Source: an uncultured Prevotella sp.
GTDB taxonomy: Bacteria; Bacteroidota; Bacteroidia; Bacteroidales; Bacteroidaceae
Length of the DNA stretch: 39,488 bases
NCBI GenBank assembly: GCA_934272845.1
Contig: CAKQSF010000018.1
Location: 1 to 39,488, forward strand
Direction of reading: 5' to 3'
The notes under the pieces are model-generated. The model did no database searches and was not told the DNA's origin. It saw only the letters and a program-made list of their open reading frames with translations. Position 1 is the first letter of the stretch; the number at the start of each line of letters is the position of its first letter. The position numbers and the translations under genes are program-made. This document shows positions 8,101 through 14,910 of the stretch, one piece after another.

Positions 8101-8540
8101 GAGCCTAACTCCACCTCTGTGCCACCGCTTTCTTTTACCTTTACCACGATGCCCCCGCCGTCGGTGCCCACCTTGCAGGCATCGAACGATATCTTCGTTG
8201 GTTTAAACTTATGTCCGTCTGTAGGTGTTATGCCCACAGCCACGTTGTGGCCAGACGTTGCTGCCGATACCTGTGCTGTGGGTTGCAGCGCGATGAAGGC
8301 AGGGTTGTAGGTCACGGCGGTATAGCCCGTATCAAAGTTGCTCTCCGTTAGTAGTCTAGTAGCGGTCAGATTAGCACCAAGGGCGAAACTGCCATTGACG
8401 AGTGACGCTCCGCTACCAGTGATATCACAGGCAGCAAGGTTGTCCTTGTCGCTAAGTCCCCATGTGGCAACAACGTTCTGTGCCCATGCGGAGAATGCCG
8501 TGACGAGGGTCACAGCGAGCGTAAGTAGTCTTTTTGTCAT
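5178..8540 (-). CDS. rhamnogalacturonan lyase, PL11 family, with extra N-terminal module
   Basis: This 1120-aa secreted protein has a signal peptide ending AFSAWAQ. Residues 22 to about 310 form an extra beta-rich region that I cannot assign. From about 315 (KRGLMALHKSDGNLVSWRA) to about 930 it has the PL11 YesW/YesX-type arrangement: a fibronectin-like start, then the eight-bladed propeller with calcium loops DMDGDGEYE, DLDGDGYGE and DCTGDGKQD and the motifs DHGSEYITVFDG, RGYYSGAF, GLGHGDALHLGD, EHKPYGADLRD, GDLLGDWREE and DDLNYR. PL11 enzymes cut the rhamnose-galacturonate backbone of rhamnogalacturonan I by beta-elimination. The C-terminus (IYSLQG ... GAYIKGNKVYTR) is a short tail shared with other exported proteins here, perhaps a sorting signal. 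It lies divergent to an esterase gene, which supports a pectin role. The usual PL11 length is about 600 aa. Confidence 0.93.
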   Translation of the reverse strand: MTKRLLTLAVTLVTAFSAWAQNVVATWGLSDKDNLAACDITGSGASLVNGSFALGANLTATRLLTESNFDTGYTAVTYNPAFIALQPTAQVSAATSGHNVAVGITPTDGHKFKPTKISFDACKVGTDGGGIVVKVKESGGTEVELGSATPLRNKIQSGNSTAYSHHEFYVNDYNVEGKGFIVLLYVTGVGTNKELALRNICVEGDTDSKVWSAADFISSLTCNAKTGTDEAKEVSLYDIVKDLKNGETARYATKLYAQPSDFKAAAAEGLTNVTTSFEYKDNILNVILKGKDASGNDVNLTFSVVFSVTSRPAKPAAQPLKRGLMALHKSDGNLVSWRARATDDRNLRFRLWRGVTAATQTTKVNNGNFITGKTNFLDKGATAYSYYRLEVIDENGNVIETDVSKKTWDNQTFYIPLKDGAPTDPSGLGATYTPNDASYCDMDGDGEYEIILKWSPSNEKDAASSGATSNVFFDCYKLDGTRLWRINMGQNFFASAHTMQFIAWDLDGDGYGEFMAKTAPGTIDGQGNYVLLGDDDPTANLKSSRGKQDHGSEYITVFDGMTGAELATIPYHTDYAAGLNYWGDNNQNRSERYLAAIAWLDGKDHNPSPIFARGYYSGAFVGAYDWDGTTLKERWVSRNTTSGQGLWGEGAHWISVGDCTGDGKQDIVYGSAALKSDGTLLYRTGLGHGDALHLGDFDPENPGLEVFMSHEHKPYGADLRDAKTGKILVRQTATSDTGRGLMAHFDPESDGSYFQHSASASLFDWKGDAVVETVSHGGGASLNNRIYWNGTLADDYYDKSVLEYYNTDAKAFWRMQVNGGNYTIGTLNNYTKYNPCVLGDLLGDWREEIVTWTLVDGVYNLVINATDYETPYTVPHLMDDLNYRAQVINQNCCYNQPPHLSYDLRNSKKITRKCFEVEPAAGTIASARGLGKYWDAFYTTYPVIIPNGVKAWKVTTRTTTNAVDTIKTVAITAKVIPANTGIIYNSTTPEVTFVPTANAGSALVSSTLKGDYCDSTLVAHTQTKGYYEFRNGDRGLGFYLADGKTIEGGTAFAQLSGTSAAPLADSYVLGTYINPIYTGITTVGADDAEDADIIYSLQGIRLNSIPAHGAYIKGNKVYTR

Positions 8541-8544
8541 TATG

Positions 8545-8606
8545 TTAGTTGTTTAGTGGTTTAGTGGTTTGGTGGTTTAGTTGTTTAGTGGTTTGGTGGT
8601 TTAGTT
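8545..8606 (-). repeat. ACCA-rich repeat leader of the PL11 mRNA
   Basis: Read in the mRNA sense, the leader is a run of near-repeats CTAAACCACCAAACCACTAAACAA ending just before the ATG, with no Shine-Dalgarno sequence. The -7 box at 8619-8626 places the RNA start just upstream, so almost the whole leader is this repeat. Confidence 0.7.
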
Positions 8607-8618
8607 GAAAATCTGCTA

Positions 8619-8650
8619 CAAAGTTACTGATTATTTGTGGAATGGACAAA
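8619..8650 (-). promoter_or_regulatory. promoter of the PL11 gene
   Basis: Minus-strand TTTG (8650-8647), a 20-bp spacer, then TAACTTTG (8626-8619), a close match to the Bacteroidota vegetative consensus. The predicted start near 8613 gives a leader of about 72 bases. Confidence 0.75.
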
Positions 8651-9349
8651 GAAAACGTTTACTTTCGTGCATCTTTTCTCACCATGATAAAGTCTATATA
8701 AATTTTATTTTGACTATTTTACTTAACGAAAACGCTTATTCTTTGTAAAAAAACGTAAATTGAGGTGCCCCTTCATGTTAATAATAGTAAAAGTCGACTG
8801 ACATTCACATCACCGCACTCACATTTTTGGCTATCGTGGCAGATGACACTACCTTTGCTGCAGAGTTGTTAAAACTCACTTTTTCAGTCATGCAAAGTAA
8901 CGCTAAATATCATTAGAAAGAATGTTAGTATGTTTTTCTTTTTCTCTGTTACGCACGAAATGATACAATAGATTTGTGGATATTTAGCATGTGTTATTGC
9001 CCTCTCTGTTTATCGGCAGATGTGAATCTTCTGAAAACAGAGGGGGCAAGTTCTGTGCTTTCTCTTATTTAAAAAGGAATATAAGTAAGTATTCAAAATT
9101 ATTTATATATATCAGTAAAGTGAACATTTTTATTTCTGAAATTATATTTAAGGGTGGTTCTATAAATTACCACCCTTAATACAGTCTCTTTGGCGCATCT
9201 GCTTCCTCTGTTTTCAGTCACAACGATTACATTAACCCCCTTCGGTTCCCCCATTACCGGGGGACAGAAACCTTCAAACAGAGAAAACATCTGCATCCAA
9301 ATAGCCTATATTAAATATAAAAATAATTTTGAACACTTACTTAGATACC
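8651..9349. other. divergent spacer with nested inverted repeats, no gene
   Basis: I see no protein or RNA gene here. A 15-bp near-perfect hairpin (8997-9011 with 9035-9049) is built on CCTCTCTGTTT and AAACAGAGGGGG. Parts of its arms recur at 9206-9218 (CCTCTGTTTTCAG) and 9281-9295 (AGAGAAAACATCTGC), so several alternative pairings are possible. A palindromic repeat lies between them at 9150-9177. Confidence 0.6.
9150..9177. repeat. interspersed palindrome, full copy
   Basis: AAGGGTGGT, a 10-nt centre TCTATAAATT, then ACCACCCTT: perfect 9-bp arms. The same motif occurs at 1703-1726, 1738-1756, 1906-1929 and partly at 10901-10919, in both orientations and always between genes. Confidence 0.85.
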
Positions 9350-9379
9350 TTGAAATTTCCGTATTAGGAAAATTATTTG
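9350..9379 (+). promoter_or_regulatory. possible promoter of the esterase gene
   Basis: TTG (9350-9352), a 19-bp spacer, then ATTATTTG (9372-9379), which differs from TAnnTTTG in its first two bases. A start near 9385 gives a leader of about 87 bases that ends in the ACCA-rich repeat. Confidence 0.4.
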
Positions 9380-9420
9380 TAATTTAGCAACGTCTAAGCA
9401 AAACAGAGACTAACAACAAA

Positions 9421-9471
9421 ACCATTAAATCACCAAACCACTAAACCACCAAAAAACAAAACAACAAAACA
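9421..9471 (+). repeat. ACCA-rich leader of the esterase mRNA
   Basis: The leader reads CACCAAACCACTAAACCACC, then AAAAAACAAAACAACAAAAC before the ATG. It is the same sense-strand repeat type as in front of the divergent lyase gene, and again there is no Shine-Dalgarno sequence. Confidence 0.65.
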
Positions 9472-10887
9472 ATGAATAGACTTTTTTCAATCCTTCTGCT
9501 TTCCACACTGACCGTAGCGGCAATGGCGCAAAGCACCGTTCGCAAGTTTCTGTTAAAGAATTCGGCTGACGGGAAATCAGAAATCACAGTTTATCTTCCT
9601 TCCGCAGAGGCTGCACAGAAGGCTAACGGCAGAGCCGTGGTAGACTGTCCTGGCGGCGGCTACTCACACCTATCCATGCAGAACGAGGGGCACGACTGGG
9701 CGGAATATTTCAATGCTAAGGGCATTGCCTATGTAGTGTTGCAGTACCGTATGCCTAATGGTGACCGCAACATACCACTCTCTGACGCCTATAACGCCAT
9801 CCGTACCGTGCGCGACTCCGCTACTGTGTGGCATATTAACCCACGCAACGTGGGCATTATGGGATTCTCTGCTGGCGGTCACCTTGCTTCCAGCGTATCA
9901 ACCCATGCTCCTTATGAGGTGCGCCCTGACTTCAGCATCCTTTTCTATCCAGTAGTGTCTATGGTGGAGCGCGATACACACAAAGGCTCCGTTGTAGGAT
10001 TCCTTGGCGACAAGCGTGGCGATAAGGCACTGCAGAAGGAATGGTCAAACTTTAACGCTGTGCGCCGACACCTCACGCCTCCTGCCATCATTCTCTTGGC
10101 GAACGATGACCGTGCCGTACCACCTGTAACTAACGGTGTGGCCTACTACAGTGCCATGCGTCGCTCTGGCAACGTCTGCGAGATGCACATCTACCCCACT
10201 GGCGGTCATGGATTCGGATTCCGCAGCACATACAAGTACCACAATCGCATGTTAGGCGACCTCTCGCAGTGGCTCGATGACCTAAAGATGCCTGCCGAGA
10301 GCGATGTAAAAGTGGCATGCATAGGCAACAGCATCACCGATGGTCACGGCATCGACATGCAGGAACAGTTTGCATATCCTGCCGTATTGCGCAAGAAACT
10401 TGGTAAGGGTTACGAGGTACGCAACTTCGGGGTGAGCAGTCGCACGCTGTGCAACGGTGGAGATCTGCCTTACATGAAGGAACTGGCATGGCAAGACGCC
10501 AAGGCATACCTGCCTAACATCGCTATCATTAAACTTGGCACTAACGACACTAAGCCTGGCAACCGCGACGTGGCAGCACGCGACTATATGAAGGACTACC
10601 AAGCAATGATTGACACACTGAAGGCTCTGCCATCAAAACCCGTGATATATCTCTGCACGCCTATACCCGCAGTGAAGCAGACGTGGGGCATCAGCGACAG
10701 TGTAACGGTGAACCTTCTTATCCCTGCCATAAAGAAACTGGCGAAGAAGAACAAACTGCAGGTGATAGACCTCCACACTGAATGTGCTGACATGAAGGGC
10801 CTGATACAGTCTGACGGCATTCACCCTAACGAGAAGGGTGCCGCACGAATGGCGGAGATTATTGCAGCAAGAATAAAGGAGAAGTAA
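9472..10887 (+). CDS. secreted two-domain esterase: alpha/beta hydrolase plus SGNH hydrolase
   Basis: This 471-aa protein has a signal peptide (residues 1-19, ending AAMA-Q). Residues 25-270 are an alpha/beta hydrolase of the acetylxylan-esterase-like type: oxyanion GGGYSHL (61-67), nucleophile GFSAGGH (Ser133), a probable acid in NDDRAVPP (Asp212 or Asp213) and base GGHGF (His246). Residues 279-471 are an SGNH/GDSL hydrolase: block I GNSITDG (Ser287), block III GTND (Asn358), block V DGIHPN (Asp448, His451). Both catalytic sets look intact, so two ester bonds, or two positions on one sugar, may be cleaved. Being divergent from a rhamnogalacturonan lyase, acetylated pectin is the likely substrate, but xylan cannot be excluded. 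Confidence 0.9.
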   Translation: MNRLFSILLLSTLTVAAMAQSTVRKFLLKNSADGKSEITVYLPSAEAAQKANGRAVVDCPGGGYSHLSMQNEGHDWAEYFNAKGIAYVVLQYRMPNGDRNIPLSDAYNAIRTVRDSATVWHINPRNVGIMGFSAGGHLASSVSTHAPYEVRPDFSILFYPVVSMVERDTHKGSVVGFLGDKRGDKALQKEWSNFNAVRRHLTPPAIILLANDDRAVPPVTNGVAYYSAMRRSGNVCEMHIYPTGGHGFGFRSTYKYHNRMLGDLSQWLDDLKMPAESDVKVACIGNSITDGHGIDMQEQFAYPAVLRKKLGKGYEVRNFGVSSRTLCNGGDLPYMKELAWQDAKAYLPNIAIIKLGTNDTKPGNRDVAARDYMKDYQAMIDTLKALPSKPVIYLCTPIPAVKQTWGISDSVTVNLLIPAIKKLAKKNKLQVIDLHTECADMKGLIQSDGIHPNEKGAARMAEIIAARIKEK

Positions 10888-10923
10888 AGAGAAAGGGCGT
10901 GAATTTATAGAACCACCCTAAAC

Positions 10924-10989
10924 ATAATTTGTTTAACGACAATGCTACTCAAAAGTTAAATATAATTTGTTTAACGACAATGTTACTCA
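10924..10989. repeat. 28-bp direct repeat, two copies
   Basis: ATAATTTGTTTAACGACAATG followed by (C or T)TACTCA occurs at 10924-10951 and 10962-10989, 38 bp apart. It lies between convergent genes, next to a half copy of the interspersed palindrome (10901-10919). Confidence 0.75.
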
Positions 10990-11013
10990 AGTTAAACAAA
11001 TAACCACATTAAA

Positions 11014-11063
11014 AAAACATGAAGCCATGACTCAGTGCTTAACGCAAACAGAGCCATGGCTTC
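11014..11063 (-). terminator. terminator of the uxuA operon
   Basis: A 13-bp stem (11021-11033 with 11051-11063, GAAGCCATG core, one G-U pair) is followed on the minus strand by CATGTTTTTTT. It lies about 30 bases after the uxuA stop. Confidence 0.8.
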
Positions 11064-11095
11064 CTTGTATTTTCGAATAAAATCTTATCACGTCT

Positions 11096-12358
11096 TTAAT
11101 CAAAGAATCCAGGCTGCTGATACTTAATGCCTAATTCTTTGTCTACAGCGGCAATGATGCCCTGAACCTGTCCGAGGGCAAACATACGGCCAAGGAATGA
11201 GTAACCTGCATTGTAGCCCTTTGTCTCATCGCCAAGCATCGTCATGCCGTGGTCTACACGCATTGGCAACTTCTGCGTCTCTGGCTTGCGTGTTGCCATG
11301 CGGTGCTGCTCTTCCTTCTCGAAGATGTGGGCCAATTCTACTATGTCAGCACGCCCACCGAGGTGTGACGCCTCTGTGAAGTCGCCGTTAGGGAAGATGT
11401 AACAAGAACGCAGATGCACGAAGTGCGTGCGGTCGTGATACTTCTTTGCCAAAGCGGTAATGTCGTTATGACCTCCAGCAGACAGTGAACCTGCGCAGAA
11501 GGTTAAGCCGTTGTGAATGTTAGGCACAGCGTCGAGGAACTTCTGTATGTCTTCGTCGCAGTTCACTATGCGTGGCAGTCCGAGGATAGGGAACGGTGGG
11601 TCGTCTGGGTGTACGCACATATCTATGTCGTACTCGTCGCAGATAGGCATGATAGCCTCCAGCCATGTCTTCATGTTGTCCTGCAACTGCTCTTTGGTCA
11701 CTCCGTCATAGAGTGCGAGGAGTTGGCGGAATAATTCTACAGGTTTATCATCACCCTCTTTGAAGTTGCCGCTCACGAAGCCCTGTGTCTTTATGACGAT
11801 AGTCTCCACAAGGTCGTGGTCATACTCTGGCGTTGCCTTCTCCTTAATCTGTCGCACCTCTTCAAGGATGTCGCGGTTCCATGCCTTGTGAGCCTCGTTA
11901 AACTCCTTCCACTGCTCTTCGGCACCCTCACGCTTCAGAATGTGTATGTCGAAGTAAGCGAACTCGCCCCAGTTGAAGTAGAGGTTGCTTGAACCGTTAG
12001 GGTTATCGTGCAGCAGGTCGGTGCGTGCCCAGTCTAACACAGGCATGAAGTTGTAGCATACGCAGTGTATACCCTCCTTGCCGAGGTTAGCGAGAGACTC
12101 CTTGTACACCTCTATCTGCTGCTGACGGTCAGGACCGCCATACTTGATGGTCTCGGTTACTGGCAGGGACTCTACCACAGACCAGCGCATGCCGTATGAC
12201 TCTATGTATTCCTTCAGGTCACGTATCTTTTCGCGTGTCCATACCTCGCCAAGGGGAACGTCGTGCAGTGCCGTTACTATGCCCTCAACGCCTATCTGTT
12301 TCAGCATGGCAAGAGTAATCTTATCGTTCTTGCCAAACCATCTCCATGTTCTTTCCAT
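11096..12358 (-). CDS. uxuA: mannonate dehydratase
   Basis: This 420-aa cytosolic enzyme dehydrates D-mannonate to 2-keto-3-deoxygluconate in hexuronate catabolism. The N-terminus MERTWRWFGKND, the GVEGIVTALHDVPLGEVW segment and the WSVVESLPV, CYNFMPVLDWARTDL, HPDDPPFPILGLPRI and FCAGSLSAGG stretches are those of UxuA. Asp and His residues in HPDDPP and VHLRS fit metal binding. The ATG at 12358 is clear. It is the last gene after the SDR gene, 139 bases apart, with complementary ACCA-type repeats between them that may form a processing hairpin. A terminator follows. Confidence 0.96.
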   Translation of the reverse strand: MERTWRWFGKNDKITLAMLKQIGVEGIVTALHDVPLGEVWTREKIRDLKEYIESYGMRWSVVESLPVTETIKYGGPDRQQQIEVYKESLANLGKEGIHCVCYNFMPVLDWARTDLLHDNPNGSSNLYFNWGEFAYFDIHILKREGAEEQWKEFNEAHKAWNRDILEEVRQIKEKATPEYDHDLVETIVIKTQGFVSGNFKEGDDKPVELFRQLLALYDGVTKEQLQDNMKTWLEAIMPICDEYDIDMCVHPDDPPFPILGLPRIVNCDEDIQKFLDAVPNIHNGLTFCAGSLSAGGHNDITALAKKYHDRTHFVHLRSCYIFPNGDFTEASHLGGRADIVELAHIFEKEEQHRMATRKPETQKLPMRVDHGMTMLGDETKGYNAGYSFLGRMFALGQVQGIIAAVDKELGIKYQQPGFFD

Positions 12359-12497
12359 GTTGGGTTGTTTAGTTGTTTGGGAGTTCGGTGGTTTTGTGGG
12401 TTGGTGATTTGGTTGTTTGGTTGTTTGGTTGATAGTCCAATTATCATTAAAAGTATTAACGAAACTACCAACCCACCAAACAACTAAACCACCAAAC
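12359..12497 (-). repeat. intercistronic ACCA/TGGT repeats able to pair
   Basis: In the mRNA sense, the first arm (12497-12461) is TTTGGTGGTTTAGTTG-like and the second (12433-12361) is CAACCAAACAACCAAACAAC-like, so they are complementary and could form a long imperfect stem between the two cistrons. The second arm gives uxuA the same ACCA-rich leader as the PL11 and esterase mRNAs. Confidence 0.6.
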
Positions 12498-13310
12498 CTA
12501 CATTGCCGTTACATTAAATCCTCCGTCTACCACAGCCACTGTGCCTGTAACGAACTTAGCGGCGTCAGACATGAGGTAGTGTATTGTTCCGCAGAGTTCT
12601 TCTGGCTCACCCATGCGAGAGAATGGTGTCTGGCGTATTACAGCCTCGCCACGTGCGGTGAACGAACCGTCAGGGTTTGTCAGCAAGGTGCGGTTCTGCT
12701 CTGTAATGAAGAAGCCCGGAGCGATGGCGTTAACACGAATGCCTTCGCCGAACTTGCGTGCTGCCTCTTGTGCCATCCAACCAGTGAAGGAGTTGATGCC
12801 AGACTTAGCCGCGCTGTAACCGCATACACGTGTGATAGGACGGAAGGCAGACATTGAAGAGAAGTTGATTATGCTGCCCTTGCCCTGCTTTACCATAGGC
12901 TTGAGGAATATCTGTGTAGGGATAACGGTACCAGTAAGGTTGAGGTTGAGAACGGTCTGGAACTGCTCTGGCGCAAGGTCAAAGAATGTCTGGTCTGGTG
13001 CTATGGTTGCACCAGGCATATTACCGCCCGCAGCGTTGAGCAGAGTGTCTACACGACCGTATTTCTCTACTATGTAGTCGCAAGCCTTCTGCATTGTCTC
13101 TACGTTCATTACGTCCATCTTTACGAACTCACACTCACCGCCAGCAGCCTTGATGTCTGCCACAATCTTCGCGCCAACGTCTTCTTTACGTCCGCCGATT
13201 ACTACTTTCGCGCCTTCGAGTGCGAGATACTTGGCAATGCATCTGCCGAGGATGCCTGTTCCGCCTGTGATGACTACAACGTAGTCTTTGATGTTGAATA
13301 GATTAGCCAT
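12498..13310 (-). CDS. uxuB: SDR-type D-mannonate oxidoreductase (fructuronate reductase)
   Basis: A 270-aa short-chain dehydrogenase with the cofactor motif TGGTGILG near residue 16, NAAGG near residue 91, and a catalytic Ser followed by YSAAK near residues 165-169. The substrate loop after NAIAPGFFITEQNR and the C-terminal GTVAVVDGGFNVTAM are typical. By position directly before uxuA it is most likely the NAD(P)-dependent reductase that turns D-fructuronate into D-mannonate, as SDR-type UxuB does in Firmicutes and Bacteroidota. Family membership is certain; the substrate is inferred from context. The leader contains ACCAACCAAAC. Confidence 0.87.
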   Translation of the reverse strand: MANLFNIKDYVVVITGGTGILGRCIAKYLALEGAKVVIGGRKEDVGAKIVADIKAAGGECEFVKMDVMNVETMQKACDYIVEKYGRVDTLLNAAGGNMPGATIAPDQTFFDLAPEQFQTVLNLNLTGTVIPTQIFLKPMVKQGKGSIINFSSMSAFRPITRVCGYSAAKSGINSFTGWMAQEAARKFGEGIRVNAIAPGFFITEQNRTLLTNPDGSFTARGEAVIRQTPFSRMGEPEELCGTIHYLMSDAAKFVTGTVAVVDGGFNVTAM

Positions 13311-13331
13311 TATAATTTGTTTGGTTGGTTA

Positions 13332-13493
13332 TTTTTCTAGACTAACTAGTTTTTCTAGACTAACTAGTTTTTCTAGGCTCTCTAGTTTTTCTAGACTAAC
13401 TAGTTTTCCTAGGCTATCTAGTTTTTCTAGACTAACTAGTTTTTCTAGGCTATCTAGTTTCTCTAGACTAACTAGTTTTTCTAGACTAACTCC
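13332..13493. repeat. nine 18-bp tandem repeats containing CTAG
   Basis: Nine head-to-tail 18-bp units fill the gap from the miaB stop to close to the SDR start. Two unit types alternate: TTTTTCTAGACTAACTAG (A) and TTTTTCTAGGCTATCTAG (B), in the order A A B A B A B A A, with small changes in units 3, 5, 8 and 9. Each unit has CTAG at both ends, so single units are partly palindromic. The last unit runs into the miaB stop codon. A translated plus-strand frame across it (repeating SRLTSF) is an artefact. Confidence 0.92.
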
Positions 13494-14822
13494 TTAGACG
13501 AGTTCGCCCAACAGGGTCGCTGAGGTGCTACCCGTTATGCGCACCTTAACAGTCTCGCCAATGTGGTGATTACCTTTGTCGAACACCACCATCTTGTTTT
13601 GCGAGGTTCTGCCGCAGAGTTGTTCGCGGCTGCGCTTGCTGTAGTTCTCTATAAGCACCTCAAACTCCTTGCCCTCGTCCTGCTTATAGTTAGCGGCAGA
13701 GAGTTCTGTCTGTAGTTTTATCATCTCGTTAAGACGACGTATCTTTACTTCCTCTGGCACGTCGTCAGGCAAGTGCTTTGACGCGTAAGTGCCAGGACGC
13801 TCGCTGTATTTGAACATGAAGGCACTGGCATAACCCACTTCCTTCATCAGCGAGAGCGACTGCTGGTGGTCTTCTTCCGTCTCAGAGTGGTAGCCCACGA
13901 AGATGTCGGTAGTGATGGCACACTCTGGTATGATGCGCTTTATGGCGGCAACACGCTCCATGTACCATTCGCGAGTGTATTTACGGTTCATTAACTTCAG
14001 TATTCTGTCAGAGCCAGACTGCACTGGCAGGTGTATGTGCTTGCACACGTTAGGATAGTCGGCAATGACGTGCAGCGTCTCATCGCTCATGTCCTTAGGG
14101 TGCGATGTGGTGAAGCGCACACGTAACTGTGGCACAGCCTCAGCCACAAGGCGCAGCAGTTCTGGGAAGGTTACTACTGTTCCGTCTTCTTTCTCGCAAC
14201 GATAACTGTTGACGTTCTGTCCGAGCAGTGTAACCTCCTTATAGTTACGCTCTGCAAGGTCGCGCACCTCACGCAGTATGCTCTCTACGTCGCGTGAACG
14301 CTCTCTGCCTCTGGTGTAAGGCACTATGCAGTAGTGGCAGAAGTTGTTGCAGCCACGCATGATGCTTACAAAACCCGACAGGTGCATACCGTGGCTTCGC
14401 TGTGGCAATACGTCACGGTAGGTCTCTGTAGTGGAGAGGTTGGTGTCGATAGCCTTCTGCCCCAGTTCGCACTGCGCTATGAGATCGGGCAGAGAGAGGT
14501 ATGAGTCAGGACCAGCCACAAGGTCGGTGTAATGGTTCTGCAACAGGTCGTCCTTAACGCGCTCTGCCATGCAGCCCAACACGCCGATGATACGCTTACG
14601 CTCTTCGCCACGCTTTACGTTCTCGGCATGAAGTGCCTCAAGTCGATGGTATATTTTGTTCTCAGCGTTCTCACGAACGGAGCAAGTATTAAGGAAGACG
14701 GCATCAGCGTCGTCTATCGTTTCGCACTGTTCGTAGCCTGCCATCTGCATGATGCTCGCTACTACTTCAGAGTCTGCCACGTTCATCTGGCAGCCGTATG
14801 TTTCTATATATAGTTTCTTCAT
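13494..14822 (-). CDS. miaB: tRNA-2-methylthio-N6-dimethylallyladenosine synthase
   Basis: A 442-aa radical SAM enzyme that adds the methylthio group to i6A37 of tRNAs reading U-starting codons. It has the N-terminal UPF0004 domain with ETYGCQMN, LNTCSVRENAE and GVLGCMAER, whose three Cys hold one 4Fe-4S cluster. The radical SAM motif is CNNFCHYC (near residues 158-165), and a C-terminal TRAM region ends with TGSTSATLLGE. Length and start (MKKLYIETYGC) are normal. The 18-bp repeat array begins right at its stop codon. Confidence 0.97.
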   Translation of the reverse strand: MKKLYIETYGCQMNVADSEVVASIMQMAGYEQCETIDDADAVFLNTCSVRENAENKIYHRLEALHAENVKRGEERKRIIGVLGCMAERVKDDLLQNHYTDLVAGPDSYLSLPDLIAQCELGQKAIDTNLSTTETYRDVLPQRSHGMHLSGFVSIMRGCNNFCHYCIVPYTRGRERSRDVESILREVRDLAERNYKEVTLLGQNVNSYRCEKEDGTVVTFPELLRLVAEAVPQLRVRFTTSHPKDMSDETLHVIADYPNVCKHIHLPVQSGSDRILKLMNRKYTREWYMERVAAIKRIIPECAITTDIFVGYHSETEEDHQQSLSLMKEVGYASAFMFKYSERPGTYASKHLPDDVPEEVKIRRLNEMIKLQTELSAANYKQDEGKEFEVLIENYSKRSREQLCGRTSQNKMVVFDKGNHHIGETVKVRITGSTSATLLGELV

Positions 14823-14840
14823 TGTTCGTTATTGATGGAA

Positions 14841-14862
14841 CGTTGGCGTAGAAACGCCAACG
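14841..14862. other. short perfect hairpin upstream of miaB
   Basis: CGTTGGCGT (14841-14849), loop AGAA, ACGCCAACG (14854-14862): a 9-bp perfect stem between the phosphatase stop and the miaB ATG, 19 bases before the ATG. There is no T run, so it may be an mRNA structure or a weak terminator rather than a classic one. Confidence 0.5.
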
Positions 14863-14910
14863 CACGAGGAGTTCTTGTGCGGAATGTTCTAAGAGTTTCG
14901 TGAGCACTGA

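Noticed and set aside
13288..13497. Plus-strand frame giving repeated SRLTSF peptides
   Set aside because: It is just the translation of the 18-bp tandem array, antisense to the surrounding genes.
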